Assembly: GCF_019400745.1 (NCBI RefSeq)
Contig: NZ_WJIB01000009.1
Coordinates: 186,001 to 250,000, forward strand
Reading direction: 5' to 3'
From: Cohnella sp. CFH 77786
GTDB lineage: Bacteria > Bacillota > Bacilli > Paenibacillales > Paenibacillaceae
DNA length: 64,000 nt
A model generated the notes under the pieces. The model was not told where the DNA came from and searched no databases. It was given only the letters and a program-made list of their open reading frames with translations. This document shows, piece by piece, positions 8,782 to 16,563 of this stretch (positions are counted from its first letter, which is position 1; every line of letters starts with the position of its first letter). Position numbers and translations under genes: made by a program.

Positions 8782-9168
8782 ATGGCAATTCGAATGATGC
8801 AATTTTCGGCGTTTTATTTCGTGATTGGGGTTTTGATGGGAATGGGAATGTCGATGGCGGAGAACTACGAGCTGACCCCCGTCCACGTGCATCTCAACCT
8901 GCTCGGTTGGGTGTCCATGGCGCTGGGCGGAATCTTGTACCACCTGTTCCCGCAGGCGGCCGAATCCCGGCTCGGCAAATGGCACTTCTGGTTGCACGTG
9001 ATCGGCATCCCTCTCATGATGGTCGGTCTTGCCGTCGTCATCTTGATGGGAGACGCCGCCGAGGCATTCGGCATCGTCATTCCGGTCGGCGGTACGTTGA
9101 TCGTGAACGGCTTGGGCTACCTGCTGATTTTTGGCGGAACACAACGCTCGTTGGAGATCAGATCTTAG
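8782..9168 (+). CDS. Small four-helix membrane protein, heme-copper oxidase subunit I-like
   Basis: A protein of 128 residues with four predicted membrane helices (about residues 8-25, 36-54, 70-88, 97-116). The motif 'PVHVHLNLLGW' (His35, His37) recalls the conserved helix of NorB/CcoN-type subunit I proteins, and small proteins of this kind are often labelled cytochrome c oxidase-like. It is far too short to be a full oxidase subunit and lacks most heme and copper ligands, so catalysis should not be assumed. Start ATG 8782 follows AGGAGG by 12 bases. It lies 56 bases after the cupin gene, probably in one transcript. Confidence 0.6.
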   Translation: MAIRMMQFSAFYFVIGVLMGMGMSMAENYELTPVHVHLNLLGWVSMALGGILYHLFPQAAESRLGKWHFWLHVIGIPLMMVGLAVVILMGDAAEAFGIVIPVGGTLIVNGLGYLLIFGGTQRSLEIRS

Positions 9169-9225
9169 CGGAATGAAGCATTCGAAATGCTTCACTAAGA
9201 CTTTAAACGGAAGGGAGGTATTCCG

Positions 9226-9486
9226 ATGAAAAAAGTTGCGTTTTGCCTGTTGATGATTGCTGCTATGCTTATTATCGGAGTTTATGGCTCCGCCAACTAT
9301 GCCGTTGCCAAAGTCAATGAATATGAAGGACAGCATCGATGACATGATAAACGAGAGAAAGCGTCCGTTCGTAATAACCCGGACAAATGGGTATCCGTCG
9401 GAGGCAACCTCAATCCGGCGAAAGGACAAATTCGGGCGGATTTCCAGGAACGGGGCAAGTACGCAGTTCTCTACGCTGACCTTTAA
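9226..9486 (+). pseudogene. Small exported protein interrupted by an in-frame TGA
   Basis: A strong ribosome binding site (AAGGGAGGT) precedes ATG 9226 and a clear signal-like N-terminus (MKKVAFCLLMIAAMLIIGV). The frame stops at TGA 9340-9342 after 38 residues, then continues open in the same frame for 47 more codons to TAA 9484. The downstream part ('NNPDKWVSVGGNLNP', 'GKYAVLYADL') reads like real protein sequence. The simplest view is a nonsense mutation (CGA to TGA) in an ~86-codon gene; a genuine 38-residue exported peptide is the alternative. No family was recognised. Confidence 0.45.
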
Positions 9487-9513
9487 TTCCCGCATCCATT
9501 CTTAATCCGCCTT

Positions 9514-10386
9514 CTAGCTGCGAACGAGCACCAAGCCGACGGCCAGCAGCAGCAACGCGAAGCCTTGAAGCGCGGTGACGCGTTCACGAAACAGCAGCAT
9601 CGAGCCGATGACGATAACCAGGCTGTTCGTGGCGAATATCGGCGCGATCAGGTGGGAGGGGCCTTCCGCGAGCGCCCAAGCGTACAGCTGTAAACCGCCG
9701 TACGAGCAAAGACCTGCTGCAAGCCCCCACCGAAAGCCGACGGAACGCGAATCTCGCGAGAGCAGCGAGTTATGCCGGCTTTTTCGTTTTCCAGGGACTC
9801 CCGTTACCGCAAACCAAATCCACGAGAGCAGGTAACCGGACCACAGAACGGACGTATTGTCGAGTCCAGCCGCTTCCGTCACCTTGAGCCCGCCGTTTCG
9901 GAACGCGAACAGAAGCATGGCGGCGGCGACGAGTCCGAACCATTTCCGGTCCGGAACGTTCAGACTTTCGCCGCCTTTAACCGACAACAGAGCGACTGCG
10001 CCGATGAGCAAGGCGACGCCAACGAGCGCCGCCGGATGGATCGGCTCGCCGAATACGAGCGCCCCCATCGCGACGACAAGCACGATGTTCGCGTTCGTCA
10101 GCGGGGACGTGAGACTCGCGGGACCGTAGTCCAGCGCCCGCATGAACAGCAGGTTCCCCCAAGCCGATCCCAGCCCGATGACCATACCGCCGATCCATAC
10201 CCGGGGATTCAGCGGATCCCACGTTCCGGCAAGCTGAGCTTGCAGAAAAAAACCGCAAGTTCCGGCGGCATACAAACCGACCAGCATGGAAGAAAGCGCG
10301 CCGCCCCGCATTTGGCTGACCTTCATGAACAGGCCGGCCAAACCGAATACGAACGCGCTTCCCAAAGCAATCGAATACCACAGCAA
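9514..10386 (-). CDS. DMT-superfamily (EamA) transporter
   Basis: A protein of 290 residues with ten predicted membrane helices in two EamA repeats; the first repeat carries 'PLTNANIVLVVAMGALVFGE' and the second 'PIFATNSLVIVIGSMLLFRE', the usual paired helix ends of the family. Members export or import small metabolites. The start is TTG 10386, 10 bases after GAGGAG. It follows the cation-diffusion facilitator gene by 39 bases on the same strand, so the two are likely co-transcribed. Confidence 0.85.
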   Translation of the reverse strand: MLWYSIALGSAFVFGLAGLFMKVSQMRGGALSSMLVGLYAAGTCGFFLQAQLAGTWDPLNPRVWIGGMVIGLGSAWGNLLFMRALDYGPASLTSPLTNANIVLVVAMGALVFGEPIHPAALVGVALLIGAVALLSVKGGESLNVPDRKWFGLVAAAMLLFAFRNGGLKVTEAAGLDNTSVLWSGYLLSWIWFAVTGVPGKRKSRHNSLLSRDSRSVGFRWGLAAGLCSYGGLQLYAWALAEGPSHLIAPIFATNSLVIVIGSMLLFRERVTALQGFALLLLAVGLVLVRS

Positions 10387-10425
10387 CAGGTGTCCAGCTC
10401 CTCATGCGCAAGCTTGCTCTTCTCG

Positions 10426-11403
10426 TTATGACAAAGGTTGACGGATCGGTTCCCTCGTTCGGTGATGCTGAAACCTTTTGCCGTAATCCCCGTGCGGATG
10501 AATGTCGGCATGCTCCATCTGAAGCGTGGAGTGGGTGATGCCGTATTTCTCCTTCAGCATTTCGTTCGCCGCGAGGATGATGCAGAACGGCTGGATGTCT
10601 TCGCGGATGAACAGATGCGCGGTCAGGGAGTAATGGTCGGTGGATACGGCCCACAGGTGCATCTCGTGCACGTCAACCACGCCCTCCACCTTCCGGATCT
10701 CGGCGCGGATTTCCTCGAGGTCGAATTTGTCCGGCACCGCCTCCATCAGAATGCCCGTGGATTCCTTCAGGATTTTCGCGCCGCCCGTGAAAATAATGCC
10801 GCCGATGATCATGGAGATAAGCGGATCGAAGAACAGCAAGCCGGTGAAATAGATGATGACGGCCGCGACGATCACTCCCGCCGAGCTCAGCAAGTCGCCG
10901 ATAAAATGCCACAAAGCGCTTTGCACGTTCAGGTTTTCTTCTTCCTTGTGGCTGCGGCTCAGGATAACCGTCAGCACGAGGTTAACCACGAAGCCGATGG
11001 AGGCGATCGTCAGCATCAGCCCGAACTCCACTTCCACCGGGTGAATGAACCGCTTCACGCCTTCGATGAAGATCCCGAGCGCAATGACGCACAGCGCGAG
11101 CCCGTTCAGGAAAGAGGCGATGATTTCGAAGCGCAGATACCCGAACGTAAACTTGGCGTTCGGTTTGCGCCGGGCCAGGTAAATCGCCGCCATGCTCAGG
11201 CCGAGCGCGACGACGTCCGAGATCATGTGCGCGGAATCCGACAAGAGGGCCAGAGAATTCGATAGGATGCCTCCGACGATTTCGACGACGGTGAAGAAGA
11301 GGGTCAGGAGCAGGACGACCCACAGCGTTTTGCCGGATTTCGTTTGTTCCTTGACATGCTCCAGATGATGATAATCATAAGCGGCTTCGGTTTGTCGCAC
11401 CAC
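10426..11403 (-). CDS. Cation diffusion facilitator (CzcD/ZitB-like metal exporter)
   Basis: A protein of 325 residues with six membrane helices and a cytosolic C-terminal domain. The transport-site motifs 'SDSAHMISD' in helix 2 and 'WHFIGD' in helix 5 give the HxxxD pairs of Zn/Co/Cd exporters. His-rich ends (YDYHHLEH; HADIHPHGDYGKRFQHH) suggest metal handling. The start is placed at GTG 11403, 7 bases after AAAGGGGG; an upstream ATG at 11445 lacks such a site and would add 14 residues. First gene of a probable operon with the DMT transporter. Confidence 0.9.
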   Translation of the reverse strand: MVRQTEAAYDYHHLEHVKEQTKSGKTLWVVLLLTLFFTVVEIVGGILSNSLALLSDSAHMISDVVALGLSMAAIYLARRKPNAKFTFGYLRFEIIASFLNGLALCVIALGIFIEGVKRFIHPVEVEFGLMLTIASIGFVVNLVLTVILSRSHKEEENLNVQSALWHFIGDLLSSAGVIVAAVIIYFTGLLFFDPLISMIIGGIIFTGGAKILKESTGILMEAVPDKFDLEEIRAEIRKVEGVVDVHEMHLWAVSTDHYSLTAHLFIREDIQPFCIILAANEMLKEKYGITHSTLQMEHADIHPHGDYGKRFQHHRTREPIRQPLS

Positions 11404-11578
11404 CGGTTCGCCCCCTTTCGATGATGGAGAATGATGGTATTCCATCTTATCATATTCCGTATCGAAGGAAGCCGAAAGGTGTCGCCCGCTTTGTTACACA
11501 AATGAAATATTGCTGTTACGTGCCTGTCGCAGAGTCCGGCTACAATAAGAACCAAGACCCCCTTTTTTCATATGCTTA

Positions 11579-11611
11579 GAACCTGCCGCCGACGGCAGGT
11601 TCCTTTTTTTT
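11579..11611 (+). terminator. Rho-independent terminator
   Basis: GAACCTGCCG (11579-11588) pairs with CGGCAGGTTC (11593-11602) over a CCGA loop and is followed by a run of nine T. No gene ends just upstream; a TACAAT at 11541-11546 suggests a very short transcript may run into it. Confidence 0.8.
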
Positions 11612-11639
11612 TGTCTTCGAGAAATGACGATCACGTGCG

Positions 11640-11993
11640 TTGGAATATCGAAACCGGTATCGCTTATCAAGCTTCAGTACCTTCCGGAAATTATGGCGGA
11701 ACGAATATAGGCGTTCAGTCGCGCCGGCGTTCGTCACCTTGGCGGATTTCGGGATCTCCCTGCCAAGTCCGGCTAACTTTGTTGAATGGAACGGCACCAT
11801 CGGTTCGACTGCTTGGAGCGGAGTCAGCCAATTTACGATCCGCATTCTACGTGTGGGAGTTCCAATCTTTACCACCGTTCATGGGGTGGCAGGCGGCATA
11901 GAACGAGTGAACACCGACTCGGAGTTGGCGATAGATTTCAGTGTACCGGTCGGCTTTCTAATTTATACGCTGCAGCGCAAGTCGTACCGGTAA
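11640..11993 (+). pseudogene. Remnant of an exosporium protein C-like beta-sandwich gene
   Basis: The central part, 'FVEWNGTIGSTAWSGVSQF', 'IRILRVGVPIFTT' and 'IDFSVPVGFLIYTL', follows the pattern of small exosporium/spore-surface proteins (ELxATVG...RIFRDGxxIF...IDxxVPxGxHxYTL). The N-terminal part does not fit and another frame looks more protein-like at 11650-11740, so the gene is probably broken by a frameshift. There is no convincing ribosome binding site at TTG 11640. Function would be spore-surface assembly if the family link is right; this is a weak call. Confidence 0.35.
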
Positions 11994-12018
11994 TCCGTTT
12001 TTTTAACAGTTGGCTTAT

Positions 12019-12177
12019 TCCGATCCGAACGTCACGTCTGCGCCGTAATGGAGTGCCCGCTCGCATTTCATCGGACGGATACCAGCCGCCTATGTCTTTG
12101 GTTTTGCCGCTCGAGTTGATTTCCAGCGCGATGCCGTTGTCCACGACGGCTTGGAACACGGCGTCGATCTCGGCTTC
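12019..12177 (-). pseudogene. Partial duplicate of the PHP phosphatase gene
   Basis: These 159 bases match 48272-48432, inside the intact PHP-domain phosphatase gene, with five substitutions and a 2-base deletion (GAGC to GC near 12063). The orientation is the same. The deletion shifts the frame and both ends stop abruptly, so nothing functional is encoded. It marks a past segmental copy or recombination event about 36 kb from the parent gene. Confidence 0.9.
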
Positions 12178-12335
12178 ACGTGACGATCGCTTCGTATTGC
12201 CTGACCGTCTTCGAACAAGGTGCTCCTCTCTTTGGGTGATGTTGTTCCGACAAACACCATTTTGCCAAAGATTTGAGCACTTTTTCATATTTTTCACAGA
12301 GTAGCAGTTTCGAAATTCAGGTTTATCGACGGTTT

Positions 12336-12366
12336 AACCCGATTCCCTTTACGGATCGGGTTTTGT
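12336..12366 (+). terminator. Rho-independent terminator
   Basis: AACCCGAT (12336-12343) pairs with ATCGGGTT (12355-12362) and is followed by TTGTT. It isolates the signalling island from the decayed region to its left. In 12367-12703 I see AT-rich promoter-like sequence but no gene. Confidence 0.65.
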
Positions 12367-12703
12367 TCATCTGTGACAGGAAAAGCCGGGGTTAGAAATG
12401 TGAGTACAGTTTTAAAAAAACAAACTAAAAATAAACAACATGGTTAGAAGCGAACACATTTTTATTATCTAAGATTGAAGAGGTGACTTTTTCGAAGCAT
12501 GGAGATCGAAAGAACTAATAGACAAACTTAGAAGGGGTTATTTGATGAGGCGGAATCGCGCAAATCGAAACTCAACATCCATTATTTTCGATTTTTGCGT
12601 TCGATCAAAAGCAGGTTGGTTCGGGCCTGCGTTCCGACCAGCGAGTTTAATAGAAGGAGATCGATCATATGCGGAGCTTGAGAATCGGAATGGAGGCCAA
12701 TCG

Positions 12704-14074
12704 ATGAATAGAAGATCAGCATTGACAGTTTTCTTCCTGATTACGTTATGCGCATTGTCGGTATTATCGGGCTGTGAGCGGTTCGGCACGTCTGGACAAG
12801 CGGAACGGCAGACCGCCGAACCCGATCGTGAAGTCACTATAAAGATGTGGATTATGGACAATTCGCCGAAACCGTATGAGGATTTGATGCACGTCATGAA
12901 ACCGTTTCTGGCGAAAAACAACCATATTCGACTTGATGTAAAAGTGATTGACTGGTCCATCGCCTGGACGGAAATCATCAAGGCGATATCCTCGGGTGAC
13001 GGGCCGGATATCGTGCAGCTTGGCACAACATGGACTCCAGCGGTCGCATTGATGGGCGGGATTCTGGATTTGTCGGATCGGGTTCACGAACTCGGAGGGG
13101 CGGATGCGTATTGGGCTTCCAGTTGGATGACGACTAAGAACCTGACGGGAAATACCGAAAGTGTTTATGCAGTTCCCTGGTTTGTGGATGTGAGAGCGGT
13201 ATATTACCGGACGGACGCGTTCAAAAAAGCAAATATAGACCCGGACCGGGCATTTGACAATTGGGAGACGTTCCTTGAAGCGCTCAGGAAGGTAAACGGG
13301 GTTCAAATCGACGGGAAAACGTTAAGCGCGCTTGCCATCCCAGGCCGAAAAGATTGGAATGTGGCTCACAACCTCTTTCCATGGATTTGGGCGGCGGGGG
13401 GAGACGTATTGTCAGACGATTACAAAACCGCGGCGTTCAACAGCGAAGCCGCCTTGGACGGCATTATGTTCTATACCAGTCTGTATCGCAGCGGTTTCGT
13501 TATTCCGGAATCGTTGGAGAGAAACAGTAGTGTTATCGAAAACGATTTTATCGAGGGAAATACGGCCGTTATTATAACGGGGCCGTGGCTTGTGCCAAGA
13601 ATCGAGAATCCGCCTGAAACCGATGCGGACAAAGTGTCGCTAGCGGGCCGTTATTCAGTGGCCCCCATGCCTGCCGGCCCGAAGGGAAAAGCAACTTTCG
13701 TGGGAGGAAGCAACTTGGCCATATTCCGAAACAGCAGCCACAAGGAAGAATCCTGGGAGATCATTAAATATTTATCCGGCGAAGAGGCTCAACGCCGTTT
13801 CGCTCAATTGTCAGGGTTCATGCCTGCGAGAAAGAGCGTGACCCAAATGCCTCCATTCTCGAACGATGCCGTCATGAAGGCGTTTGTGGAATCGCTGCCT
13901 TTTGGCAGGACGTACCCGTCCATTCCTCAATGGGGAGCGATTGAAACGACAATCGTTGATTATTTCGGGACGATCTGGGATCTGGTAGGCAGCAACGTCG
14001 CGTTCGATCGGGGGACAATTCGCACGATATTGGACCAAGCGGCCAGCGAAGTGGATCATCTGCTGCAAAACTAG
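12704..14074 (+). CDS. Extracellular solute-binding lipoprotein (family 1, sugar type)
   Basis: A protein of 456 residues. The signal peptide ends in the lipobox LSGC with Cys24 as lipid anchor, followed by a type-1 binding-protein fold with typical stretches 'EIIKAISSGDGPDIVQLGTT', 'YAVPWFVDVRAVYYR' and 'IITGPWLVPRIE'. The family captures oligosaccharides or similar solutes outside the membrane for an ABC importer. No permease or ATPase gene is near; instead a Cache-GGDEF-EAL gene starts 28 bases downstream, so it may serve as a ligand-presenting co-receptor (inference). The start is ATG 12704, 7 bases after TGGAGG and exactly at the signal peptide; an upstream in-frame start near 12545 would spoil the signal peptide. 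Confidence 0.88.
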   Translation: MNRRSALTVFFLITLCALSVLSGCERFGTSGQAERQTAEPDREVTIKMWIMDNSPKPYEDLMHVMKPFLAKNNHIRLDVKVIDWSIAWTEIIKAISSGDGPDIVQLGTTWTPAVALMGGILDLSDRVHELGGADAYWASSWMTTKNLTGNTESVYAVPWFVDVRAVYYRTDAFKKANIDPDRAFDNWETFLEALRKVNGVQIDGKTLSALAIPGRKDWNVAHNLFPWIWAAGGDVLSDDYKTAAFNSEAALDGIMFYTSLYRSGFVIPESLERNSSVIENDFIEGNTAVIITGPWLVPRIENPPETDADKVSLAGRYSVAPMPAGPKGKATFVGGSNLAIFRNSSHKEESWEIIKYLSGEEAQRRFAQLSGFMPARKSVTQMPPFSNDAVMKAFVESLPFGRTYPSIPQWGAIETTIVDYFGTIWDLVGSNVAFDRGTIRTILDQAASEVDHLLQN

Positions 14075-14102
14075 CAATAGGAGGCCGTCAGGAGGTGTTT
14101 CT

Positions 14103-16532
14103 ATGTCATCCGGTGGCATAACCCGGTTTGCTTCTTTTCGACTTACGTTATCACTCGTTATCAGCGTATCGATCATTGTGACCGTCCTTACAGTCGTTTC
14201 CTATTTGGACTCCTTTCGTTTGTTGGAAGAGGAATCCGTTTCTTCCGCCGAGAACTCCATCAGCCAGACCGGAGTGTTTATCGATCACATCCTGGAGGGT
14301 TATACCAGTATCGCCGACAGCATGGCTCACGATCAGGAATTGCTCAACAAGCTCGTTCTGATCAACCAAGATAGCGATCCGGAATCTCGTATATACGCGA
14401 CGCTTCAGATCGAACAAATCCTCGAATCGTACAATATCGCCAATCGGAGCGTCGGCACGTTCACCATTATTTCCGGTGATCAGACCCGGGTGATCAGCTC
14501 CGTCAAATTGGAATTGCGCAACCCGCATATTCGAAGAATCGAACCTGCGACGATTCGCCAACTGGACTGGTTTACCCAAATTCTCGATTCGAAACGCAAT
14601 CCGATCGTGCTTGACACCCGGCCTCAGGCTTTCGTCAGCATGAATGTCGGCATTCCGCATTTCGCTGTGGCACAGATGGTTCGCAACCCGTTTCGATCCC
14701 AGGAATTGCTTGGCATCATCCTGCTCGAGATCCCGGCCCAGCGCCTTGAAGCGGCGACGCAACATATTCGGCTCGGCGATAACAGCGGCTTTGTTGTCGT
14801 CAGCGAGAAAGGGACGATCGTGTATTCACCTGACAAATCGATGATTGGTGAACCCTACGCCGGATGGATGCCAACTTGGATAGGCAAGGGTCCGGAAGTC
14901 GGAAAAGGGACTGTTTTCGCCAGGAAAGACGACGGCAACAATCAGTATTACGCTTATTATAAATCGCCGATGTCGGGATGGAATCTGATCGCTCATTTCC
15001 CGAAAGACGAACTGCTGAAGCCGGTTCAGGGCATGCTGGTCCAATCCGTTCTGATTGCGGTCATGTTTATCCTGATTGCGGCATTCGGCGTCTGGTATCT
15101 TGTCGAAAGGGGAATCGGCAAGCCGCTTCGTCGCTTGCGTGATGTAATGAAGCAGGGCGAGACGGGCAATCTGTCCGTCCGGACCATGGACAATGCGGAC
15201 AATGAAATCGGCGACCTGGGCAGAGCGTTCAACAGCATGATGGATACCATTGCGCTGGCCTATTACGACCCGCTGACGAATTTGCCCAATCGCAGGTTGC
15301 TGGTGCAAACGATTAGGACCGTCCTGGAAGACAAGCAGCCCGGACGCCTTGTCGCAGTATTGTTTATCGATCTGGACCGGTTCAAGATCATCAACGACAC
15401 CTTGGGCCATCAGGCGGGGGATCTTCTCATTCAGGCGGCTGGCCGGCGCATTCAGGCCAGTATGGGCGAGCGTGACATGGTTGCCCGCATTTCGGGGGAC
15501 GAATTTGTCGTGCTGATGCCGGAGGCGATAAGCCGGGAGCAGGTGGAAGAAGCGGCGGTTCGGTTGATCGAAAGCCTGGAGATGCCGATGGATCTGTACG
15601 GCCAGGAAGTGTACATTACGGCAAGTGTCGGCATGGCGTTCGGCCCGGCCGACGCGGAGGATGCCGAGACGTTGATCAAGTGTTCCGATATCGCCATGTA
15701 TGAAGCGAAGTCGAAAGGCAGAAACCGTTTCATGCTTTACCACTCGAATATGACGATCCGCAAGAACGAACGGCTGAGGATGGAGAACGACTTGCACAGA
15801 GCGTTGCAACACCGCGAATTTGAGTTGTACTATCAACCGAGGATCAATGCCAGGACCGGGCTCTTATACAATGTTGAGGCGCTGCTCAGGTGGAATCGCC
15901 CCTCAGGTCTCGTCATGCCGGATACGTTCATCTCTGTCGCTGAAGAAACCGGACTTATCGTTCCCATCGGCAAATGGGTGCTTGAGGAGGCATGCAGACA
16001 ATACCGGGAATGGCTTCATTCGGGGATCGCGCCGCAAGCGATTTCCGTCAACGTATCGGTTAAACAGGTTGAGCCGGGGTTGGTTACGTTTATCGAACAG
16101 ATACTGCTCCGGTACGGGATGCAACCAAGCTGTCTCGAACTCGAAATCACGGAAGGCCTGTTGATGGATAACGAAGATTCCACCCGGGAAACGTTACGGC
16201 GATTGAAAGCGATGGGAATCCGGCTGTCCGTCGACGACTTCGGTGTCGGGTATTCCAGTCTGGCGTACTTGAAGAAAATTGACGTTTCCACGCTCAAGAT
16301 CGACAAATCGTTTATCCGAGACATTCCGTCCAACAGGGAGAACCAGACGATCGTAACGGCCATCATCCGAATGGCGCACAATCTGGGCATGAACGTTGTG
16401 GCGGAAGGAGTGGAGACGGAAGAGGAATTTCGATTTCTCGCCGGGCTCAATACCGATGAAGTGCAAGGATATTGGTTCTCTCGTCCATTGCCAAGAAGCG
16501 AATTCGTGCAATATGTTGCTGCTAATCAGTGA
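14103..16532 (+). CDS. Membrane Cache-HAMP-GGDEF-EAL cyclic-di-GMP enzyme
   Basis: A protein of 809 residues. Order: TM1 (about 15-37), extracellular double-Cache-like sensor (about 40-305), TM2 (about 307-330), HAMP (about 332-380), GGDEF (about 388-545) and EAL (about 560-805). The GGDEF motif reads SGDEF (464-468), a one-residue variant that may still be active; no RxxD inhibitory site precedes it. The EAL domain has its catalytic signatures: EALLRW, NVSVKQ, EITEG, DDFGVGYSS and AEGVETEEE. Phosphodiesterase activity is therefore well supported, cyclase activity less so. It is probably co-transcribed with the binding-protein gene before it and the receptor gene after it (31-base gap). Confidence 0.9.
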   Translation: MSSGGITRFASFRLTLSLVISVSIIVTVLTVVSYLDSFRLLEEESVSSAENSISQTGVFIDHILEGYTSIADSMAHDQELLNKLVLINQDSDPESRIYATLQIEQILESYNIANRSVGTFTIISGDQTRVISSVKLELRNPHIRRIEPATIRQLDWFTQILDSKRNPIVLDTRPQAFVSMNVGIPHFAVAQMVRNPFRSQELLGIILLEIPAQRLEAATQHIRLGDNSGFVVVSEKGTIVYSPDKSMIGEPYAGWMPTWIGKGPEVGKGTVFARKDDGNNQYYAYYKSPMSGWNLIAHFPKDELLKPVQGMLVQSVLIAVMFILIAAFGVWYLVERGIGKPLRRLRDVMKQGETGNLSVRTMDNADNEIGDLGRAFNSMMDTIALAYYDPLTNLPNRRLLVQTIRTVLEDKQPGRLVAVLFIDLDRFKIINDTLGHQAGDLLIQAAGRRIQASMGERDMVARISGDEFVVLMPEAISREQVEEAAVRLIESLEMPMDLYGQEVYITASVGMAFGPADAEDAETLIKCSDIAMYEAKSKGRNRFMLYHSNMTIRKNERLRMENDLHRALQHREFELYYQPRINARTGLLYNVEALLRWNRPSGLVMPDTFISVAEETGLIVPIGKWVLEEACRQYREWLHSGIAPQAISVNVSVKQVEPGLVTFIEQILLRYGMQPSCLELEITEGLLMDNEDSTRETLRRLKAMGIRLSVDDFGVGYSSLAYLKKIDVSTLKIDKSFIRDIPSNRENQTIVTAIIRMAHNLGMNVVAEGVETEEEFRFLAGLNTDEVQGYWFSRPLPRSEFVQYVAANQ

Positions 16533-16563
16533 GAACTGATCGACAAATTAGGAGGATTATTCA

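Noticed and set aside
9340..9342. TGA as a selenocysteine codon
   Set aside because: No selenoprotein family fits, no SECIS-like hairpin directly after the codon was evident, and no sel genes are in the window; a nonsense mutation is simpler.
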